Shown: positions 1 through 12,800, counted from the stretch's first letter. The stretch is DNA of 64,000 bases from Owenia fusiformis (GCA_903813345.2 CAIIXF020000012.1:26732184-26796183), one strand, 5' to 3'. Translations and numbers: made by a program. The notes: generated by a model not told the origin, from the sequence alone.

Positions 1-606
1 TACCCAAGTGTTCTGACTCTTGCCCAACTGTTCTGACAACTCCAGTGTTCCGAGATTGCTTATTTTATCATATCTCATAATTCACAAGAGAGGGTTCAAA
101 TAATAAAATTTTGCTGAAACAATGCTAGGATGAAAAAAGAGAGTCCTTAACTGTTGGCTTGTTGAAAGTTTTGACCCAATTTTTTAAAATGTGGACCTTT
201 TTTTAAAATCGAGCCCCATTTTTTCAAAAGGCCCATTTTCCAAAATGAAGTATATTCATGAATTTGAGACCCAGCCTAAATATATTGATATGTTCTGTCT
301 AAATATTCTATTGCTCAGGAGATGCCCATGGTACAAATGTCGAACAACCGGGGATTTTACATTCCCAATGGGTACCCTGTTAGTTTATATGAATAAATGG
401 AAAGCCTTTTATGCACGAGGCAGCCACATTACAAGTGGTTTCATTAGCTTAATTTCAACAGTCATCTCTGTAGAAACCTAAAATTGATATTAGAAATTGA
501 AATTCACCGTGTCGAGTGTATCGAGTGTATTTGATAAAATAGGTAAACCCAGAATGCTTGGGCCAAGTCAGAATACTTCGGCAAGAGTCGGAATAGTTGG
601 GTAACC
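1..606. mobile_element. TIR element cut by the window start
   Basis: The first 37 bases (with GTTCTGACTCTTGCC) are an imperfect inverted match of 566-603 (with GGCAAGAGTCGGAATAG). Both arms are built from short repeats of a (C/G)AA(C/G)A-type 'aagtgttctgac' motif. This looks like a roughly 600-bp non-autonomous element whose left end may lie outside the window. No coding region is supported inside it. Confidence 0.45.
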
Positions 607-1059
607 CGGAACACTTAGAGCTTCACATGCAAGAGATGAATATCGACAGAAAGTTCAATTTTCTGGACTTTTGATGTTTTCATTTCTCGCCAATATACCA
701 ATAAACTCAAAAATACAAAATGTTCTAGATAAAGCATAACGAATTCAATTTCTTGTAATTTTATAATCATTAGTAATCTGTCTGCTTGTGTTGATTGATA
801 GATAATGTAAAACGTAAGGAATATTGACCCCATTTAAACCCTACTTGCTTAAGATACATGATGTCTTCAAATTGTCAATTGTAAGTTTAATAGTTTATGC
901 AAATCTATGCACTGTGCATAAATTGGATTTAATTGAATTGAAAGTATTTTCTATTACGTAGGATTATGTTTAGCCTTGTCAAATCGGCATTATCTTGATT
1001 TTCAATTTATTAATCAAAATTAAATTTAAAGAAATAGAAAGACATCGACTTAAGAAAGA
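607..1059. other. Gene-free AT-rich stretch
   Basis: I see no coding region or repeat here. Short reading frames have no splice signals or recognisable domains. Confidence 0.5.
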
Positions 1060-1345
1060 CTAAATTGTGTTATATTATAAGATGATAATAAGGGTTTATT
1101 AATATTATATTTTGCCAACAAAATCTACAAACTTTACGATGGCTAACATGAATATATTTAAACTGGATGCTTACCTCGATCTTTAGTGATGGAGCGAAAT
1201 AAGTGTTGACTCCTAGACTCTTTGCTTGACTCCGTTTAAACTTCAGCAATTTCAGTTATTTTAAACAATTTCAGTTATTTTAAAGAGCATGGACATCGCG
1301 CATCTCATAGATTCTTCCGCCGCGTATTGATTCCATTGATTATGT
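1060..1345. repeat. Dispersed repeat, empty-site copy
   Basis: This stretch matches 38590-38731 joined directly to 44341-44500, with shared blocks such as AAACTGGATGCTTACCTCG and GTGTTGACTCCTAGA. Where the other copy carries the 5.6-kb palindrome flanked by two TTA triplets, this copy has a single TTA (1183-1185). Weaker relatives occur near 23700-23850 and 55380-55470. No coding potential was seen. Confidence 0.7.
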
Positions 1346-2656
1346 TATGTTGTATGAAATACAGGGTGTTCAACTGTATACATTTTTACTCATAAAGATA
1401 CCTTAGGAGTATTGTCTCGTTTAATCCGGGAATATATTCTATATCCAGGTGAATATTTTTCATAAGTCCCGCCCCAACGAGGATCCGGGATCTATAAATC
1501 ATATATCCCGCTCAAGCCGATCTCTTGGACATACGATGGCTAATATATCCCACCCCGGGAATTCCCGCCATAATTTTGTCCGCACTGAACTAGACTAAAG
1601 ACAAAGATGGCAGACGAACGGAATGAATAAAATTCAAGATTTGGAACAAATAATGTGGATTAGTTCTTAGTTTTACAAAGCAAACCAACACACGATGGAG
1701 TTTATATTGTGAGAAATACACATCTAATTACATATATTACAATTTAAGACATCAGCATATGGGATACATGCTTATTATCATCATGGAGTATAATAGTTAT
1801 GCACGGTCGGTTTTGATACAGAAAATATCCCTTTGGATATACAAAACATCTTCCCTCGGTTTTTTCGGGCCCTCTGGAAGATATATTGTACTTACCCTTG
1901 GTATATTCCCTGTATCCAAAGCCTTCCAGTGCATAAACCTTACATATCCCTCTGATGATATCGAGTCACTGAGTTCCCTCTGGAAATATTGATCATCCTT
2001 CTGATATTTCCCAAATCAAATCACTCCAGGTAAATAACTACTTTATTTTAACTAACAAATCAATTTTGGAACTTACGACTGGTCTCTCACACATTTACTA
2101 GAACTTCCATTTTTGAAATTTTCATAGGACCTCATGTGCGATATGTGTGATATATTTTGAAAGCATAAAAATCAAGCACCCTGTAGATGCTTACAGTCTA
2201 GATAGAGAATATAGTCCCACCTGTTATTCACAGATGCTTACATCGAGAATATAGTCCCACTTGTTATTCACATGTGCCACATTTGATTGAATATACTGGT
2301 ACAGGGGATGTATAGTATAGTAAAACCTGTCTTGTATAACACATTTCTGTAAGGAACGCCTGTCAACAAAGAACAGTTTTCAAATGAACCAAATATGTTT
2401 TCATAAACTTTTAAACATGTTAAGATACGCTCTATGTAAGAAATACCTGTCAATCGGGAACAAGGAACACTTTTTAGGGCAAATTTTGAAAATTCACTTG
2501 TTCAGAATTAACAATGAAAATTTGTTACAGTAACACGTAGATTTGATGCGCTATGATTGATGTTAGCATATTCCTTACATCTCTATTTATCTTGATGTAA
2601 AATAACGAACTTTGATATTGGTTAATACGTCAACATATTATCATTCGAAGCTGAGG

Positions 2657-2831
2657 CCCAGGAATACGTTAAAAATGTTTAAAAAGTCCCCTCGTGAGTT
2701 GGTAATGCGTGGTGTATGCATTACTTTAGATTACTAACATGCTATAAGAATAAGATTGATATTTTATTAATGACTGTATACCCGGTCCTCAGATCCCAGG
2801 AATACGTTAAAAATGTTTAAAAAGTCCCCTC
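2657..2831. repeat. 37-bp perfect direct repeats
   Basis: Positions 2657-2693 and 2795-2831 are identical (core GGAATACGTTAAAAATG). They are separated by about 100 bp of unrelated sequence. Confidence 0.8.
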
Positions 2832-4851
2832 AGATCCACGTGTTATGAAAATGTTAAAGCCGCCATTGAATTGTCTGTCCATTTGACCAATCAGCAACGA
2901 TGTCTTCTCAATACAGATTTACATTATAGACGTATGTCATCATGGGATACCATGGTTCTCTCTTCTTGCAACATAGATCAACTAAACACAGACAGGTTTT
3001 TTGATGCGATGTGTATCAGAATGGTCGTATGTCATCATCTCTGAACCCTGGGGTTATATGAGTGCCGTTTAATATTTTGCTTGATGGTTTATGGCGTTTT
3101 TAGAACTAAATTTAGTTTGCTTGGGGTAACGGGGACGAGCTATTTAGTGAAATGTGCTGTCGTGGGCTTTCAAGAGAGGGGTATGCTACTTTGTGTTACA
3201 AATGTGAAAACTTCAAAACGAGCATTGCCACGCCTTCCTTTTGTTCATATATACTAGATGAATGTATCATGTTTAAGTATTATAAAGAAAAAATATATTT
3301 TACAATAATGTAACGACCCTCACTCTGCGTGGTAAGCGCGAAAGGTAGTGGTAGCGTTAAAGGGTTGATGAGTGAGTGTAAGAATCGTCACATTATTACC
3401 GGGTCCGTGTTGTGATTGTATGCACTCTCAAGGGTTTTACAGACATGACTGGTTGAATGGCAAAATGGCTGAATATGTCGCACTGCGACATAAAACATAC
3501 ACCTAACTGACAAAACAGACGATTTAGTTTAAATATAAATGATAACACAATTATGGGTTTATTTACAATGTGATTATAAATTGAGTATAGTAATTATGAC
3601 AATAACACACATAGTGTGGAAATATATATATGAATAAAAGTTCTGATATTGTAATACCTGAATGATATATGGTGCAGCGTTACTCAATGGCAATGGGTAC
3701 CCATATTCAAGGATTACGCACAAAGGTGGATCGTTATGCAATTAAGATCCCTGAAATGTGGTTACGATAATATACATAGTATTTCCTATCAAGTACAATA
3801 CATACTCAAGTAAGATTACATAATTACCAAGAAGCTGATACTGCTATTACACATTATTGAGCTCACATTCATAAATCCTACATTAACTACACATATAACA
3901 TACAATACTTTCATCTGGGAGAGTGTGTGACACAACTGGTGACCAAATAAACATACATAGCAATATGTATTACCATGACTTTGCAACAACCTTTGACAAT
4001 GAGAACAACAACAACTGGCACCTTGGAGTGTACGACATGACGCAAAGAACCTAATTACAACCACTGACAAAATGTAAGACCGACTAGAAATATCAGTGTA
4101 ACATTACGTATTCACAAGCTTGGGTGAAACATACCAAATAATGACTATAACAATAACTTGTACATTTGATTCAACATACCAATTAGTGATAACAATGTTT
4201 ACATGACTGCTCATTATGTAACATGCTAGGAAAATTAATGTCATATAACATGTGGGTGCAATCACATGACATGGATATACATGTCACGCAACAAGTGGGC
4301 GCCTGCTATGAAACATGCCGACGCGTACTACATGACATATGGGTGCAATTACACATCATGTGGGTACATGCTATGTAACAAGTGGGTGCATGTTATGTAG
4401 TAAGTGATCAATCATGAACATGAGTAAAACTGTATACCCAAGTTGGTAGTAGTACATCACCAACTTATAATATTCCATGACACAACATAAGGGTGGGTGC
4501 AACAACTTGTATTCCCTTTGGTAATATTGGGTGCAACAAATTGTATCTCCCTAGGGTGGCTTTGGGGAAAGCCATACATGCATACAGTATATAAATTATA
4601 GTACGACCTTAACGCAACGATACAATAAAACCGACACTCCAACCATCGATAAACAATAGAACAGTTCAAGTCCAAAACAAGTATCAGGCTAGACCATAAA
4701 CTAGGGTTCCATTAGGGTTTAACTCAACACCATCATCTATCTGACACTAACTGTTGCCCAACAGTAAGACTTGAACTCCATATGACGACTATATACAAGC
4801 GAGACATTACGTAACATACAGCTGCACAGGGTAGTTTGCAGTGTACCAAAA

Positions 4852-4985
4852 CATGATCAATTTGGGTATTGATCATCAACAATGAAGCAAACTGACATGA
4901 TCAAACTGGGTATGTTGATCAACAACAATAAAGCAAACTGACATGATCAAACTGGGTATGTTGATCATCAACCATGTAAACCAAA
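4852..4985. repeat. Minisatellite, about 45 bp x 3
   Basis: Three consecutive units begin CATGATCAA at 4852, 4896 and 4942. They differ by a few bases and short indels. Confidence 0.8.
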
Positions 4986-5304
4986 TATGGGTCAAATAAT
5001 TCCAATGTGCTTTTGCATTAACAAGTCAAATCAAAATCTAAATGTAATACTTGCCAATTTTGCCACACTCGATATACATAGAGTGCTTACAGCTTGAAAT
5101 GAGGTGAAGGGTGTCCATCCACATGAGGTATTTGCATCAGCATATGAGTGGTTGGTTGTTGGTGGTATGTAGTTCGCCATTTGACAGACGTGCTGACATT
5201 TGCATGTCATGCGGGAGGGGTGAACCTCAAACTTCAAGCCTGATTTGGGGGTCAGACTTCGTGCAGATCCTGTTGTAATCACCTCATGTGGACGGACGAC
5301 TTAC

Positions 5305-5357
5305 TGGTGTAAGTCGTGAGACAGTTTAGACACCTCGACGGTCAACAATAGCGACAT
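5305..5357 (-). CDS. Possible first coding exon, unidentified gene
   Basis: On the minus strand an ATG at 5357-5355 opens a short frame beginning MSLLLTVEVSKLSHDLH. The frame reaches a strong donor match, GTAAGT, whose first base is at 5304. About 70 bp upstream is the palindrome CTGCGCATGCGCAG, a typical NRF-1 site of housekeeping promoters. I could not identify the protein or find a convincing second exon. Past a TAA the same frame stays open to about 5031, so this may be one interrupted reading frame. The region from about 3300 to 6540 looks like an insertion relative to the repeat copy at 45.3-45.7 kb, so a transposon promoter is an alternative. Confidence 0.25.
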
Positions 5358-5425
5358 TTTGAGTGAAGATAGCGGAGCAAATCACAAATGATTTACTCGA
5401 AAAACATAAGATGGCTACCTGTCTT

Positions 5426-5439
5426 CTGCGCATGCGCAG
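5426..5439. promoter_or_regulatory. NRF-1-like 14-bp palindrome
   Basis: CTGCGCATGCGCAG is a perfect palindrome containing GCGCATGCGC, the established NRF-1 core. It lies about 70 bp upstream of a minus-strand ATG with a following consensus donor. Promoter activity is inferred from the motif alone. Confidence 0.4.
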
Positions 5440-6955
5440 CGCCCTACATAAATTACGAACTTATGTAAACCCACAAAAACGGCCATAACTTCGCCAATAC
5501 GTGACCGATTGCTAAGTTTAAACTACCTATAGAGAGCTTAATTTACGTATTAAGTGCATATCCTACTAGATTAATGGTAAAACATAGTAAACAGGGTGAA
5601 ATTTAGACCAGAAAACTACGACAGTAACCTTGACCTTTTTACGCCAAAAGTACGAACGGGAGCAACAATATCCACAAATTACTAGAATAGGACACTTTAG
5701 TGGATAATATCGATCTAAACATGTATGTGAGTATATAAACAACATTAAGTGAAACCCTAGGTGAAACCCAACAGTGGTGAGACGTCGAACTGACAGTACT
5801 GAATATCAGCAAACAAATAAGTAAATCTGTTGGGTTATCACAATAAGATATATGCATAAAACATATTTAAAGGCCCCGTTTAGTTTGAAAATATTTTTCA
5901 GCAATTACTAGTTGGCATGACGTAAGAATTATTTCAGAGAAAAATGAAAAATGAGGAAAAATTGTCAGCTTTTTGTTTTTCAAACAATCACATTTCCCTC
6001 CAATTTTAAATAAAAATGAATTTTTTAATCATCAAGTATTCCACATTACATTGAAAATGCATTAGATTTTTTAACACCATTACAAAGGCTGAACAAGGGA
6101 CACACTGTTTCAATAATAGAATTTTATACACTCCCCTCCATAAGTTTGGCAACCTGTTTATGGTTTGCATTAGCAAGGATTAGCATCTAACTAGGTTGAA
6201 AAAAAGAAAATATAATGCTTGAATATTACTGTACCATTGATTTCTATGTTTTTCTCTGAACCACTTACACGCATGGATGAGTTCATTCCGGCATATTTGT
6301 AAATCAATTTTCTTAATTTTTCAAAAAACACATGTGAGGATGTGTGCTGTGCATTTTTGAAGTATCGCCCCACTAAAATTTAGTCAAGATAAATTCATGA
6401 TTTTCGAGCAAAAAGTCCTTCAAAAAAGACCCTTTGGAATTAAGAAAAGGGTTTCACGTATCACATTTTGTAACACTGGGTAAGACTATAATATAAGCCA
6501 AAGTGGTTGAACTTTATACGGGGTCTTTAAATTCGGCACAAAGTAACACATCGTCTTAATCGCAGACATTAAATGTGTTTCAAGTTCGTAAACACATTCG
6601 CAAAAAATGCAGGCATAACATCTTGCTGAAATGTGCCCGTATTGTATCACTACTCATTTATATGCTTTTTATTTGTTTCTTTTATGGGACCATAGCATAA
6701 GTAGAATGTCGCAGCTTGATTTTATGTCCCTGACCTTTCAATGGCAGATCCAGAAGTTCTGATATAGAATGTTTTTACTTCAAAGTTCAACATTTGTTTT
6801 TCACATATTTCCAGGGTAATTTGGTCATTTATTGCCTCATATGTTAGTAATTATAATTAGTTTTCTTTTTACTAAATGTTCAAAACTCCATTGCAAGGTT
6901 GTTCTACAAATGGCTGTTTTGATAGTAATTGCTACGTTCATTTCATATTTTGCAG
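5440..6955. other. Gene-free stretch with repeat remnants
   Basis: No gene is supported. Positions 6127-6154 carry a lone copy of the TIR tip CACTCCCCTCCATAAGTTTG, seen complete at 35356 and 51244. Positions 6540-6800 match 45600-45760, continuing the repeat family of 3120-3300. Confidence 0.5.
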
Positions 6956-7285
6956 TTCACGTATAGGTGGCCAAACAGAGCTCTAGATGCATACTTCATT
7001 TACCAGGACAATACAGCGTGTCACAGATTTGGCGTGGTCTACGATGTCATCAGCAACATGTTAAATAGGGGGTATAAGAACTCTCCATGTTACCCGGATA
7101 AGACTCCATTTTGCTTTAATAAATGTTGAACCCTAAAGAAAAATCTAAGTGGCACATATGCCATCACCTTTGATGAGATCAAGAGAGGTGTCACCACCTA
7201 ACCAAGGGAATGCTTTGAGGACTGCAAAGATGTGCACAAACAGTGGATGGATAAACATCAGATCTGCAGAAGGGCGTTATTTTGA
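6956..7285 (+). pseudogene. Unrecognised cysteine-rich exon-like frame, two stops
   Basis: A pyrimidine-rich tract ending TTTTGCAG precedes a plus-strand frame that reads in one phase for 110 codons. It is broken only by TGA at 7127-7129 and TAA at 7199-7201. The residues look protein-like: an aromatic-rich start (FTYRWPNRALDAYFIYQD), then cysteines in SPCYPDKTPFCFNKC, and after the second stop RECFEDCKDVHKQWMDKH. Composition stays constant across both stops, which suggests a decayed exon. I do not recognise the family. No partner exon was found on either side. It could also be part of an old transposon ORF. Confidence 0.45.
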
Positions 7286-8253
7286 ACTTTTAGTTGAGCT
7301 TTATCTCGAATAAGATTTTCACTGTTCGGTGTAGTTTGTCAGATTTTCCATATAAGTTATGACTGTTACGCGGAATAGAACATATATCCATGGTTGTGTT
7401 GTATTTGTGATACTGGTAAATATCCCTTACTCACCTGCGGTAAATGGCATATTCCTCAGGTCAGTATGGCATATTCCGCAGTGGATATGCGTTACGTTGA
7501 TTTCAGTGAATACCCGATACTAACCTTGCGTATAACCTTAAACCCCACTTGCCTGTAGGTAGCATAACAATAGAATGAACTGTAGTATATTTTAAAGAAT
7601 ATAGAGTTGTATCAAAGAAGAGTGCGATCTTTATCTATTATTATTAAAGAATTGACACTTGGCAAGCTATCCAAAACCAGGGTGGTACAAAAGACGATTG
7701 ACTGACACATGCAGTACATTAGGTAAAATCAACTTTAAACTGAATCTGGCCTGTTACATCCAGAGTACTTGTGCTGAACTAATGACACCCCATCACTTCT
7801 CAACACATCTACCTCATAGTCAATACAAAAGAAATCAAATTTTCCTAAAATTGGATCATCGGCCATCATGTACCTTTCATAAGAGTCAGTGTGGGGTTTA
7901 AGTTAAATGAACCAATCGTACAGTGTTTTATGAGAAATAATAGGTCGGGGATCTTGGCACTGACTATTGCAATGTCTAAAACTTGGTCCAAAACCAATTT
8001 TGGCCCACTGTGCAAAGGGAATGATCATTCATCAACCATGATCCCATGTAAATAAATGACTGTAGATAAAATTGCAACAATTGCTGGTTTTGTGCTTTGT
8101 TCGTTTTGATGCCAAAACGCCTTAGGACAGCATGGTGATGATAAATCGTAATTCCATTGAGTGGCTCTACGTAAAACTAAACAATGTAACGGGCCCATTC
8201 AAGGCGCATTCTATTTATGTATTATCATTTCATATACGTTTCTTTGAGATACT
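7286..8253. other. Gene-free stretch
   Basis: I see no supported gene, RNA or clear repeat here. The one longer frame (7659-7901) lacks recognisable motifs. Confidence 0.45.
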
Positions 8254-8762
8254 GGAGAGGTTAAGCTAACGATGTTTTTCACAACGTAACCGTGAACGCA
8301 AAGTACAAAAATTAACAAAGGAATGTATCGAGCGCTCATAGTTTTATGCGCGCTTAGTCTACTTCATATACTCTTTCAGCTTCAGAGTTTCGGGTTTAGA
8401 ACGGGAGATTTGAATATTTGACGTTGGGTCAACGGGAACCATTTTACTCGTGTCTATTGAATACTATGCTGTCAATTTTGATTTCGATGCACAGTTGAAT
8501 TCTTGCTGAACACGATGATGTATGTCATGCATGATTTAGCGCCAAAAATCTTACGAAACGAGCTCGTTTAAAATATGTATTAGAAAACCAGCTATAAAAC
8601 CGCATCAATGACATACTATAGAATCATTACACGCTATGGTGTAGTCTAAACAAACACTGGATTTGAACGGCTATTTATATGAGAAGGCTACATGAATTTG
8701 TATATGGTCGAGTGATACGTACAGGTTCAGTTTCGATTATATATGCAAAGCTTAACCTCTCC
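8254..8762. mobile_element. Short TIR element, 509 bp
   Basis: The ends are GGAGAGGTTAAGCT and its reverse complement, flanked on both sides by ACT (8251-8253, 8763-8765), which could be a 3-bp target duplication. The left 200 bp match 59397-59594. No transposase is present, so it is non-autonomous. Confidence 0.6.
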
Positions 8763-9814
8763 ACTGAACGGATCAATACGCAACATGAATATGAATAATT
8801 TATAATCATGAAAACAAGTGTATTTTTATCAAGACGGACTTCGTTTTAGTTAACAGATTTTAATATTATTTTTCAAAATGTCATCAATATGTTTTTGTTT
8901 GAAGAGTGTTGAAAATCAATACAATTATTTCCATTCATTTAGTTGACATTTCGTGAGTCTCACACCACCCTGGGTCATATATACTGGAATAATACAGAAT
9001 GGAAATAACCCCGTAATTCAAATATAAAATACGCTATAATATGAACCTATATATTGAGATGACATACATCTCTGATTGGTCAAAAATCGACAAACAAATG
9101 ACGTTATCAATGGCGGCTTCAAAATTTTAGATATACGCATGGATTTATTAGGTTCAGAAATTATTGTTTTCCAGTGACCTATTTACAATTATCACACAGT
9201 CTGCATCCTATCGGCTATTGGCTACCGGCCTGATTACCTGCCGTGCATTCCGGTAGCTACAAGCTCACCCGAACGTTGACCTAAATAACGGGTCTGTCTA
9301 TTAAAAAAGCTAGTAACAATACCTTACGATCTGTTTGCTAATTCTTCCGAGCAGCGGCTTCATTATAATCGATTCTCACAGTGGTATGAAAGGTCACATG
9401 ATCACTGATCACTGTTCGTCGACTGAACCAGGTTGTTCGTTATTTCAACTTCAAAATGCCGAGTTAATTTATGCAAATTAATAGGTTAGTTCTGTAGCCG
9501 ACAGCCGGTAGTTTAAAGGTATTACAAGATAAATGTGTAGATGCGTTGTGCAATGCTTACCATTTATTATGGATAGGCTTAATAATTACCAAATGCAATT
9601 CTATTATTACAACCTTTCCTAATAGAATTAATTCTTTTAGTTATCATAAAGTAAACATTCACTGCCTGTTATTTTGTGCTACTCAAAATTGATGACACAA
9701 CTGACAATTCAGCACATATTCGGCGCTGGTGGCCGAAAATCAAGGATATATTTGTAAAGGGAAAGTCCAAAATAGATAGTCTGAAGAGTAATCACGGCGA
9801 GTTTAATCGCCAAT
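8763..9814. other. Upstream region of the receptor gene
   Basis: No coding exon is supported. Positions 9063-9125 are an inverted copy of a dispersed repeat also at 2850-2935. Regulatory elements for the receptor gene presumably lie here, but no motif is decisive. Confidence 0.4.
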
Positions 9815-9884
9815 ATGTTTTTAGGAACATCTGCCTGGTTAACGGCATTTATCGCTTTTTTGCTCCTCCCAGAACCAAGAAAGG
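9815..9884 (+). CDS. Receptor exon 1: start codon and signal peptide
   Basis: The ATG opens MFLGTSAWLTAFIAFLLLP, a typical signal peptide: a short start, a hydrophobic core, then PEPRK before the mature chain. It is the first ATG after an in-frame TGA at 9782-9784. The exon ends at a full consensus donor (GTAAGT at 9885) in phase 1, which matches the acceptor of the first Ig exon. A longer frame starting at 9676 here is in a different phase and has no ATG. Confidence 0.7.
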
Positions 9885-12800
9885 GTAAGTCCTACATTTT
9901 ACTTTAAATGAGATCACAATGGTCTTTTTATTGCTTAAACTTTAGCTATCTAGTTAAGGCAGGTATGTATACGAAGATATAAGACCACTTTTAGCATCGT
10001 GTCATCATGTATCGTCGTAAGGTATAACTCATTTCGAAAATACAATATACATGTAAGGTATAAGGTATAATACATGCTAAATCGTTTTAAAAAGTTTAGT
10101 CCTTAGAATAACGTTGTTGTTCATTTACATATTTTAAAATACATCGAATAGTTCCGTCGTCTAAACAATCGGAGCCAGGCCGGAAAATCAAAGTCTCAGG
10201 AAATATTTTCAATAAGGTATAGGAGGTTTTAAGGATCTCAGATATAGACCACTACGCCCGCATGTCCCACCCACCACTGCGACCATGTTAAGTTCCGTTC
10301 TTTTTTATTTACATGTAGCTTATATGTGTATTTTAAATTACATTACGCAGTAGCGTCGACTGAAAAACGTAACTTGGCGGAGAAGCAGCATGTTGTAATC
10401 CAAGGAACGACCGTTCTAAAATGCCCTGTGTCTAATACAACACGATATCCCATCGAATGGCTGCGAGATAAAGAGACCATACCGTCATCCGGAAGCATTG
10501 AACGGACATCACATCGTAAGCAACTTCAGATCACAAACGCTGATGAGAGCGATGCTGGACGCTATACGTGTATCATTTACAGCAACGGCGGGGAGAAGAG
10601 GCACAACTTCGATTTGGAAGTTTGGGGTAGGTGTAATTTAGCGTCAACCTCTTACCTGTAAATAATAGTTTCTGTTTCCAATGTGCATGAAATGCTTTTG
10701 GGGGGATTTCTATTGTTATAATGGTCCACAGCGAGGAACTTTAGAAAATGTTTTGTTGCACATGGGATCGTTGTTTTGAATATTGAGTTTTGAGGGCTGG
10801 TTGCACTCATACTGCAGATGTCAAACGTTTCAATTTACACAGTGCTTTGCACTTGAGCTTGGGTTTGTATTTTAATATTTTCAGTGCCACCACATTTTAA
10901 CGACAGTGAAGTACCAGGGAACCTCAGCATTGTATCAGGAGAACCAATCCGATTGAAATGTGACCCAAGCGGTGTCCCAGCGCCATCTATAATCTGGTTC
11001 AGAAACTTGGAGGAAATTACAGCTGATTTGTATCCTCACATTCGTATCCTCCAAGAAGGGAAACTGCTGCACGTTGTCAGCGCAGAGGTCTCTGATACTG
11101 CAGAGTTCACGTGTAGAGCGGAGAATCCAGTTGGTCGAGCAGAAAAACATTTCAACGTTGCCGTAAATAGTAAGTATCATGTGAAGTTGGAAAAAGACAT
11201 GAAGACACGACCACTACTGCTATCTATATGCCTGTGGAAATCCAAATACAATAAATTCAGACGGACTAAGACATGCATTTATCAATAGCAAAAAAGTATC
11301 ATCGCTCTTCAGAGAGTTATACATGCCATATATAACAAAAACAACTTTGTTAAAATGTCAGGGTACATCAAAATTAAACAAAACACCTTTTAAACTAATT
11401 GCAATAGAATTGCTTCATATTATCATTACATGCGAACGAGTTCATTATTTAGTCTGAATTTACACTCCCCTTCACGGCCATATGTTTTGCGAATGAGTTC
11501 ATTATTTAATCTGAATTTACATTTCCCTCCATAAGTCTTGCGAATGAGTTCATCATTTAGTCTCAATTTACACTTCCCTCCATAAATTTTGCGAATGAGT
11601 TCATTATTTAGTCTGAATTTACACTCCCCTCCATAAGTTTTGCGAATGAGTCCATTATTTATTCTGAATTTACACTCCCCTCCATAAATTTTGCTAATGA
11701 GTTCATTATTTAGTCTGAATTTACACTCCCCTCCATATTCAGTTTTGCGAATGAGTCCATTATTTATTCTGAATTTACACTCCCCTTCATAAGTTTTGCG
11801 TATGAGTTCATTATTTTGTCTGAATTTGCACTCCCCTCCATAAGTTTTGCGAATGAGTTCATTATTTATTCTGAATTTACACTCCCCTTCATAAGTTTTG
11901 CGTATGAGTTCATTATTTTGTCTGAATTTGCACTCCCCTCCATAAGTTTTGCGAATGAGTTCATTATTTATTCTGAATTTACACTCCCCTCCATAAGTTT
12001 TGCGAATGAGTTCATTATTTATTCTGAATTTACACTCCCCTTCATAAGTTTTGCGAATGAATTCATTATTTATTCTGAATTTACACTCCCCTTCATAAGT
12101 TTTGCGAATGAGTTCATTATTTAGTCTGAATTTACACTCCCCTTCATAAGTTTTGCGAATGAGTTCATTATTTATTCTGAATTTACACTCCCCTCCATAA
12201 GTTTTGCGAATGAGTTCATTATTTAGTCTGAATTTTGCCTGAAAATGACATGTTAATTATAGTAATTGATTAATTTCTGCATAGGCTGTTTTAGGAATAT
12301 GAAATAGATGTACCAATGTAGTAGATATATTGATAATTTAATTAACAGCTATAATTTGATCGGGGAGGGTAGATACCAAATACAAATGTTAAGATATTTT
12401 TCTCCTAGTAGCAATCGTCCAGCTATGTTAAACTAATTTTGTTAAATTCAAATAAATGCTCAAAAGAGTATCCTTAATATCAGAAATATGATGACTAATT
12501 TTGTCTTATTGTTATTTTTACATTGAAAAGAGCATGTCTAATATCGAAAATGTATTCATTCATTTGTGTATTCATTTCATATGATTATATTGCAGTACTA
12601 TTGCTAATACTGCTTTAATAATGAACATGAAAATATACACATCGGAAATATTCTTCTTATACAATGAAACTCCATCTTGATTCACAAGGTTTCAGTTGCT
12701 CCGTTACCACCTTGGAATTCGAAGATGATGAAACTCTTTTTTATTCATTGAAAAAACATTAGAAAGCAGTTACAGTAACACATACAATATACAAAATATC

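Larger units (their letters stand above)
1346..5304. other. Gene-free repeat-rich stretch
   Basis: No gene is supported on either strand. It holds a short tandem duplication (about 2187-2272), a 37-bp direct repeat (2657-2693 and 2795-2831), and a block at 2850-2935 that recurs inverted at 9063-9125. A block at 3120-3300 recurs at 45340-45500. Imperfect GTGGGTGCA-type repeats lie at about 4240-4420, and a 3-unit tandem repeat at 4852-4985. Confidence 0.5.

Noticed and set aside
5411-5488. Arg-rich plus-strand frame starting MATCLLRMRSALHKLR, resembling a mitochondrial presequence
   Set aside because: It overlaps the NRF-1-like palindrome, is only 25 codons, and no following exon was found. 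Chance is more likely.
9676-9888. 70-residue frame overlapping receptor exon 1
   Set aside because: It is in a different phase from the signal-peptide frame, begins at GTG and has no recognisable domain. The ATG at 9815 gives a better start with matching splice phase.
11816-12124. 102-residue plus-strand frame with a 17-residue repeat
   Set aside because: It is the translation of the 51-bp minisatellite, whose unit length is divisible by three. No start context, domain or splice link to the receptor.
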